DNA from: Sphingomonas bisphenolicum | Lineage (GTDB): Bacteria; Pseudomonadota; Alphaproteobacteria; Sphingomonadales; Sphingomonadaceae | NCBI RefSeq assembly: GCF_024349785.1 | Contig: NZ_AP018817.1 | Location: 124,001-188,000 of the forward strand | DNA: 64,000 bases | Direction: 5' to 3' | Shown here: positions 60,225 to 64,000 of the stretch, one piece after another | How the letters are laid out: every line of letters starts with the position of its first letter | Numbering within the stretch: position 1 is the first letter of the stretch | Notes under the pieces: generated by a model | Seen by the model: only the letters and a program-made list of their open reading frames with translations | Told to the model about the DNA's origin: nothing | Database searches by the model: none | Made by a program: the position numbers and the translations under genes

Positions 60225-61340
60225 TTAGGCGATGGCGTCTTCCGCCGGCGTGTAGGGCAGGCCCAGATCCTGCGCGACAGCCTGATACGTGACCTTCCCG
60301 TCCCAGATATTGAGGCCGGCGCGCAGATGCGGATCGCGCCGCAACGCGTCCTTCCACCCCAGTTCGGCGATGCGCAGCGCATGCGGCAACGTCACATTAT
60401 TGAGCGCATAGGTGCTGGTGCGCGCGACCGCGCCGGGCATGTTCGCGACGCAATAATGGACGATGCCATCGACGATATAGGTCGGGTCCGCATGGGTGGT
60501 CGCGTGGCTGGTTTCGAAGCAGCCGCCCTGGTCGATCGCGACGTCCACCAGCACCGCGCCCTTCTTCATGGTCTTCAGCATGGCGGCGCTCACCAGCTTG
60601 GGCGCGGCGGCGCCGGGGATCAGCACCGCCCCGATCACGAGGTCCGCCTCCGCCACGCATTCGGCCAGGTTGGCGCGGTTGGAAAACCGGGTCTTGGCCC
60701 GCGCCTCGAAATACATGCCGAGCTTTTCCAGCACTTCGGGGCTGCGATCGAGGATGGTGACATCGGCGCCAAGGCCCGCCGCCATCTGCGCCGCGTTGAA
60801 ACCCACCACGCCGCCACCGATCACCACCACTTTGGCCGGCAGCACGCCCGGCACGCCGCCCAGCAGCACGCCACGCCCGCCATGCGCCTTTTCCAGCGCG
60901 GTCGCACCGGCCTGGATCGCCATGCGACCGGCGACCTGGCTCATGGGCTTGAGCAACGGCAGGCCGCCATGGACGTCGGTCACGGTTTCATAGGCGATGC
61001 AGGTTGCACCCGACGCGATCAGGTCGCGGGTCTGTTCCGGGTCCGGCGCCAGGTGGAGATAGGTGTAGAGGATCTGGCCCGGCCGCAGCAGGACGCGCTC
61101 CTGCGGCTGCGGCTCCTTGACCTTCACAATCATCTCCGCCTGGACGAAAATCTCCGCCGCGGTGGCGATGATCGTCGCCCCGGCCCGCTCATATTGCGCG
61201 TCGGTCGCCCCAATGCCCTCGCCCGCACCACTCTCCACCAGCACGACATGGCCGTGCGCGGTCAGTTCATGCACGCTTTCGGGGGTCAGGCCGACGCGAT
61301 ATTCGTGATTCTTGATTTCCTTGACGGTGCCGACGATCAT
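60225..61340 (-). CDS. ald: alanine dehydrogenase
   Basis: This 371-residue enzyme interconverts L-alanine and pyruvate plus ammonia with NAD. Catalytic residues are placed as in the family: Arg15 (YRVGLTP), Lys75 ([10 protein letters not shown]), His96 (YLHLAPDPE) and Asp in [15 protein letters not shown]. The NAD site is [15 protein letters not shown]. The ATG at 61340 has TGGAGAGG upstream. It is a single gene; no AsnC/Lrp-type regulator lies beside it in this window. Confidence 0.95.
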   Translation of the reverse strand: MIVGTVKEIKNHEYRVGLTPESVHELTAHGHVVLVESGAGEGIGATDAQYERAGATIIATAAEIFVQAEMIVKVKEPQPQERVLLRPGQILYTYLHLAPDPEQTRDLIASGATCIAYETVTDVHGGLPLLKPMSQVAGRMAIQAGATALEKAHGGRGVLLGGVPGVLPAKVVVIGGGVVGFNAAQMAAGLGADVTILDRSPEVLEKLGMYFEARAKTRFSNRANLAECVAEADLVIGAVLIPGAAAPKLVSAAMLKTMKKGAVLVDVAIDQGGCFETSHATTHADPTYIVDGIVHYCVANMPGAVARTSTYALNNVTLPHALRIAELGWKDALRRDPHLRAGLNIWDGKVTYQAVAQDLGLPYTPAEDAIA

Positions 61341-61427
61341 CTGAGCCTCTCCAGAAATGGGCGCGGGTTGCGATCGCGCCGCTCTGGCGTCATGATAACG
61401 CAAGCGGGATGAGAATGTTCTCCGTTT

Positions 61428-62330
61428 TTAAGGCGCGGCCCTGACCGGCACCGGCGCATTGCACAGATCGACGCCGCCGGCCGGGCGATCGTAGAAATCA
61501 TCCTTCCGGTTGGCGCGCAGGCGCAGATAATCGGCGAAGCTGGGCGACAGCGTGTCCATCACCTCGAAATGCGGCCTGTCGGCGACCGGCAGTTCGCTGG
61601 CGAGACGGACCGTCAGGATCGGCACCTGATGTTCGGTGGGGGTGTAAAAGCCCAGTTCGCCCGATCCGCGCGGCAGGCTTGACAGGTTGGCCATACCCTC
61701 GATCACACGCCCGACGACTGCGATGTTGCGGTCGAGCTGACGCGGCGCCTGGCCGATCACGGCATAGAGTTCGGCGCCCGTCCCGGCGTCCGGCGATATA
61801 TTGCGCCCGACGCCGACATAGCCGTAGCAATGGGGCAGCCACGCCGACGTCCCGTCCATCGCCACCGGCCAGCCGCCGACAAAGCCGGTCGAGGGGGCAT
61901 AGGGATCGGCATGGGGCAAGGGCGTGACCGCAAGCCGCCGCGTCGCCAGCGGCAGGGCATAATCGTCCGGGCTGGTGGCGGACAGGCCGGGCGGCATCGG
62001 CTTCTTCTCCGTCGCGTCGCCCCATTGCGCGACATAATTGTCCTGCACCCGGTTGATGCTGGTGCCGTCCCACCAATGCGCCTTCGCCAGCGCCGCGATA
62101 TTGGCGACATGGCGCGGCGAAAAGCCGGGTGCGAGCTGGATGACCACGCGCTTGCCGCCCTCTATGGTCATCACCAGCAGTTCGTCCGCTGGTATCGGCC
62201 GCCATGCGCCCGCCGGCGCCTGCGCCACCACGGCGGCGGGCGTGGCGGGCGGATCGGTGGCGAGAGCCGGGACGGCAAGACAGGCGGGAAGGACGATGGC
62301 GGACAGCGCAAGCGCGAGAAGACGGTTCAT
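61428..62330 (-). CDS. periplasmic cyclophilin-type peptidyl-prolyl isomerase
   Basis: This 300-residue exported protein has a signal ([19 protein letters not shown]). The cyclophilin-like core includes [39 protein letters not shown] and [19 protein letters not shown]. The FxR..Q active-site pattern is altered ([11 protein letters not shown]), and a ~50-residue insertion is present, as in sphingomonad relatives. It probably assists folding of envelope proteins. The start at 62330 is the ATG that begins the signal peptide; a longer frame is rejected. Confidence 0.82.
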   Translation of the reverse strand: MNRLLALALSAIVLPACLAVPALATDPPATPAAVVAQAPAGAWRPIPADELLVMTIEGGKRVVIQLAPGFSPRHVANIAALAKAHWWDGTSINRVQDNYVAQWGDATEKKPMPPGLSATSPDDYALPLATRRLAVTPLPHADPYAPSTGFVGGWPVAMDGTSAWLPHCYGYVGVGRNISPDAGTGAELYAVIGQAPRQLDRNIAVVGRVIEGMANLSSLPRGSGELGFYTPTEHQVPILTVRLASELPVADRPHFEVMDTLSPSFADYLRLRANRKDDFYDRPAGGVDLCNAPVPVRAAP

Positions 62331-62435
62331 GCACCGATCAAACAGCGGCGTCGGGATAAAGTAAAGCATCCCCTGCCTATACCCCTTGCCTAGCCGCACA
62401 TCGCACGATAGGGAGCCGCACTTCCAGTGCAATGC

Positions 62436-62526
62436 GGAGCGGTGGCCGAGTGGTCGAAGGCGCTCGCCTGGAAAGTGAGTATACGCCAAAAGCGTATCCA
62501 GGGTTCGAATCCCTGCCGCTCCGCCA
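62436..62526 (+). tRNA. tRNA-Ser (anticodon GGA)
   Basis: This 91-nt cloverleaf has acceptor arms GGAGCGG/CCGCTCC and anticodon loop CTGGAAA (GGA). The long variable arm (ATACGCC...GCGTATC) is characteristic of serine tRNAs. The T-arm is GGTTCGAATCC and the encoded CCA is at 62524-62526. Confidence 0.95.
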
Positions 62527-62913
62527 AAATACATTATTCTTGCTGTATAATTCTCATTCTGCGGCGAAGTCGATCGTGGAGGCATGGGTTTTCCCGGCGC
62601 GCGGCATTGAGCGGCCTGGCGTCGCTGCGGGGAGCGCAGTCACCGGGTTCGCCAATGGCCGGCGACCGGTTCGGTGCGGCCAAGGCCCCAATGTGGCGAT
62701 ATGCGGTCCCGCAGGATCGAAGCCTGTCGCAATGTTATTTTCGCGCGATCGAGGCGCAGGCGGACATGACGCTGGCGAACGAGCCGGAATGCTTCGATCA
62801 GAGCCTGGCGCGGCCTCGACCCCGAGCGCCGGCTGGCGCGTCCGCGACCGTCATTCCATCACCATGACAAACCGACAGTGTCGCGGCGTTCCATGGCAAT
62901 GCCGCCGACAATG
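62527..62913. other. 387-nt region after tRNA-Ser, no gene seen
   Basis: Short frames on both strands lack ribosome binding sites and family features. No clear hairpin, repeat or integrase remnant marks a mobile element at the tRNA 3' end. It is followed by the stop of a MarR gene on the minus strand. Confidence 0.45.
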
Positions 62914-63447
62914 TCAGTCGTCGCCGATATCCTGAGCCTCCCCTACGCCAGCAACGATCATCCCCAGAACGCGGGTCGCCAACTCCATCTCCTGTTCGCT
63001 CAACTTGGCAAATACCGTCGATCGGATGTCCGACAGGATCGGCTGAACCTGTTCGACAACCTCCATGCCGGCCGGCGTGATCTCGATATGGCGCGATCGC
63101 TTGTCGTGCGGATTCTCCGTCCGCCGGATCAAACCGTCGGCTTCCAGCGAATTCAGCGTCCGGATCAGCGGCGGCCATTGAATGGCAAGACGGGCCGACA
63201 GCAGCGACGTGGTGACCGGCGGCGGCGCGACGCTGAGGACGAAAAGGGTCTGCCATCTGGACCTGGACTGACCGGTCGCGGCCAGCATCCGATTCTCGAC
63301 ATGCGTCCCCCAGCGGCGGGCCGACAGCGAGAGTATTCGGGTCAGCCGGAATTCGACATCGTCCCGCGATCCTTCCGGAAAATAGGCGCGATATTGCGGC
63401 GTGCTGCTGTCGAACGGGTCGACTGGATTGGAGTCGTCGGAGGCCAT
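62914..63447 (-). CDS. MarR-family transcriptional regulator
   Basis: This 177-residue regulator has the MarR winged helix at residues ~70-125 (SLLSARLAIQWPPLIRTLNS, LEADGLIRRTENPHDKRSRH), flanked by dimerisation helices. It is divergent from a TonB-receptor gene. A TATGTA-N6-TACATA palindrome overlaps the receptor promoter, so repression of that receptor is likely. The ATG at 63447 has GGGAATG upstream; a TTG-type extension to 63474 is not needed. Confidence 0.85.
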   Translation of the reverse strand: MASDDSNPVDPFDSSTPQYRAYFPEGSRDDVEFRLTRILSLSARRWGTHVENRMLAATGQSRSRWQTLFVLSVAPPPVTTSLLSARLAIQWPPLIRTLNSLEADGLIRRTENPHDKRSRHIEITPAGMEVVEQVQPILSDIRSTVFAKLSEQEMELATRVLGMIVAGVGEAQDIGDD

Positions 63448-63565
63448 GTCATTCCCATCGCAAGGCAGGCGCACTGAATTTTAGCCCGCCAGTCATTCTT
63501 AGCGGCGCTCTTGAATAACTGCAAAATGCCCGTTTTCCGCCGGTCTTCTAGATAGCAGGAGGGCG

Positions 63566-63592
63566 TTGACAATATATGTATCACGGTACATA
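63566..63592 (+). promoter_or_regulatory. promoter with overlapping palindrome, candidate MarR operator
   Basis: TTGACA (63566-63571) is a consensus -35 element, and TACATA/CATAAA at 63587-63594 can serve as -10 with 15-17 bp spacing. The palindrome TATGTA-TCACGG-TACATA (63575-63592) fills the space between them, so a bound repressor would block polymerase. Confidence 0.6.
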
Positions 63593-63631
63593 AATTGCGC
63601 AGAGGCCGCAGCAGAAGGCCAGGAGAGGGAA

Positions 63632-64000
63632 ATGACGATGCGATTGAGCACCCAGCACATGCGCGCAAATGCGAGCGTCCTGGCCATTGTCGGGGTAGCG
63701 ATGGCGGCCCTGCCGATCGGCGCAGCCGCACAGGAAGCCGTGACGGCCGAACCGTCCGCCACGCAGCAATCCGCCCAAGCCGCTGACGCGACCCCCGCCA
63801 ACCTGCCCGTGACGGACATCGTCGTGACGGGTACGCGGCTGGGTTCCAACTTCAACGCACCGACACCCGTCACCTCGATCGGCGCAGAACGGCTGGATGC
63901 GCTGGGTATCACCAATGTCGGCGAAGCGCTGAACCAGCTACCCAGTTTCCGCGCATCGAGCGGTCCGGCGGCCCAGGCCAATCTGGGCGGCAATATCGGT
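63632..64000 (+). CDS. TonB-dependent receptor, N-terminal part (cut by window end)
   Basis: Only 123 codons are present. A signal peptide (VLAIVGVAMAALPIGAAAQ) is followed by an Ala/Thr-rich spacer, a TonB box (TDIVVTGTRLGSNFN) and the start of the plug (TPVTSIGAERLDALGITNVG, EALNQLPSFR). It encodes an outer-membrane receptor whose barrel lies beyond the window. AGGAGAGGG precedes the ATG at 63632; a second ATG lies at 63638. The divergent MarR gene probably controls it. The substrate is unknown. Confidence 0.85.
   Translation, partial: MTMRLSTQHMRANASVLAIVGVAMAALPIGAAAQEAVTAEPSATQQSAQAADATPANLPVTDIVVTGTRLGSNFNAPTPVTSIGAERLDALGITNVGEALNQLPSFRASSGPAAQANLGGNIG

Noticed and set aside
62527..62913. 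Integrative element attached at tRNA-Ser or tRNA-Val
   Set aside because: No integrase, direct repeat of the tRNA 3' end, or composition shift is seen next to either tRNA.

Overview
The window looks like chromosomal DNA of a sphingomonad (Sphingobium/Sphingomonas-like alphaproteobacterium). The evidence is high GC with strong GC3 bias, three large TonB-dependent receptors, a carotenoid crtB/crtI/crtY set, short REP-like intergenic palindromes, and gene families typical of that group. No rRNA, CRISPR array or prophage was seen. The left edge (1-58) and the right edge (a receptor cut at 64000) are incomplete.

Layout. 0.6-16.4 kb is an arabinan/L-arabinose utilisation locus. It holds an outer-membrane TonB receptor, periplasmic GH51 and two GH43 arabinan hydrolases, a clan GH-G-like hydrolase with a discoidin domain, a mutarotase, an FucP-type symporter, a Gfo/Idh sugar dehydrogenase, an SMP-30 lactonase, an AraD1-type FAH protein and a GntR/FadR-type repressor. 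Five near-identical sites with core GTCGGA(G/C) sit upstream of the symporter/mutarotase, the regulator/AraD1 pair, the second GH43 and (twice) the receptor; they are the probable operators. 16.5-20.8 kb is a TetR regulator followed by an aromatic amine dehydrogenase operon (aauBEDA) and a mono-haem cytochrome c, with no mauG. 20.8-27 kb holds an L,D-transpeptidase, an Lpp-like lipoprotein, an orphan TonB receptor and a divergent TPR-sulfotransferase.

27-38.4 kb carries lptB, rpoN, a low-GC DUF2314-like gene, an IS5-family element inserted at that gene's stop codon, a D-amino acid aminotransferase, a frameshifted winged-helix gene, tRNA-Val, tldD, and glnK-amtB behind a consensus sigma-54 promoter. 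38.5-42.8 kb is the carotenoid cluster with a LOG gene inside it. 42.9-44.2 kb is a dmeRF Ni/Co efflux pair with its operator over the start codon. 44.2-51.6 kb has surface-polysaccharide genes: kpsF/kdsD, kdsB (apparently starting at CTG), a UDP-glucuronate epimerase, two FemAB-like acyltransferases and a cupin. 51.7-64 kb is mostly housekeeping: a class A beta-lactamase-like protein, ung, rpoZ, a phospholipase D, a two-component system, a TauE/SafE permease, alanine dehydrogenase, a periplasmic cyclophilin, tRNA-Ser, and a MarR regulator divergent from the truncated receptor.

How it fits together. The receptor and periplasmic hydrolases would import and trim arabinan, the symporter takes up L-arabinose, and dehydrogenase, lactonase and AraD1 start a non-phosphorylative pathway; the arabonate dehydratase and final semialdehyde dehydrogenase are not in the window. 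The amine dehydrogenase would oxidise aromatic amines in the periplasm and pass electrons to the cytochrome. All functions are inferred by reading the sequence; no database search was run.
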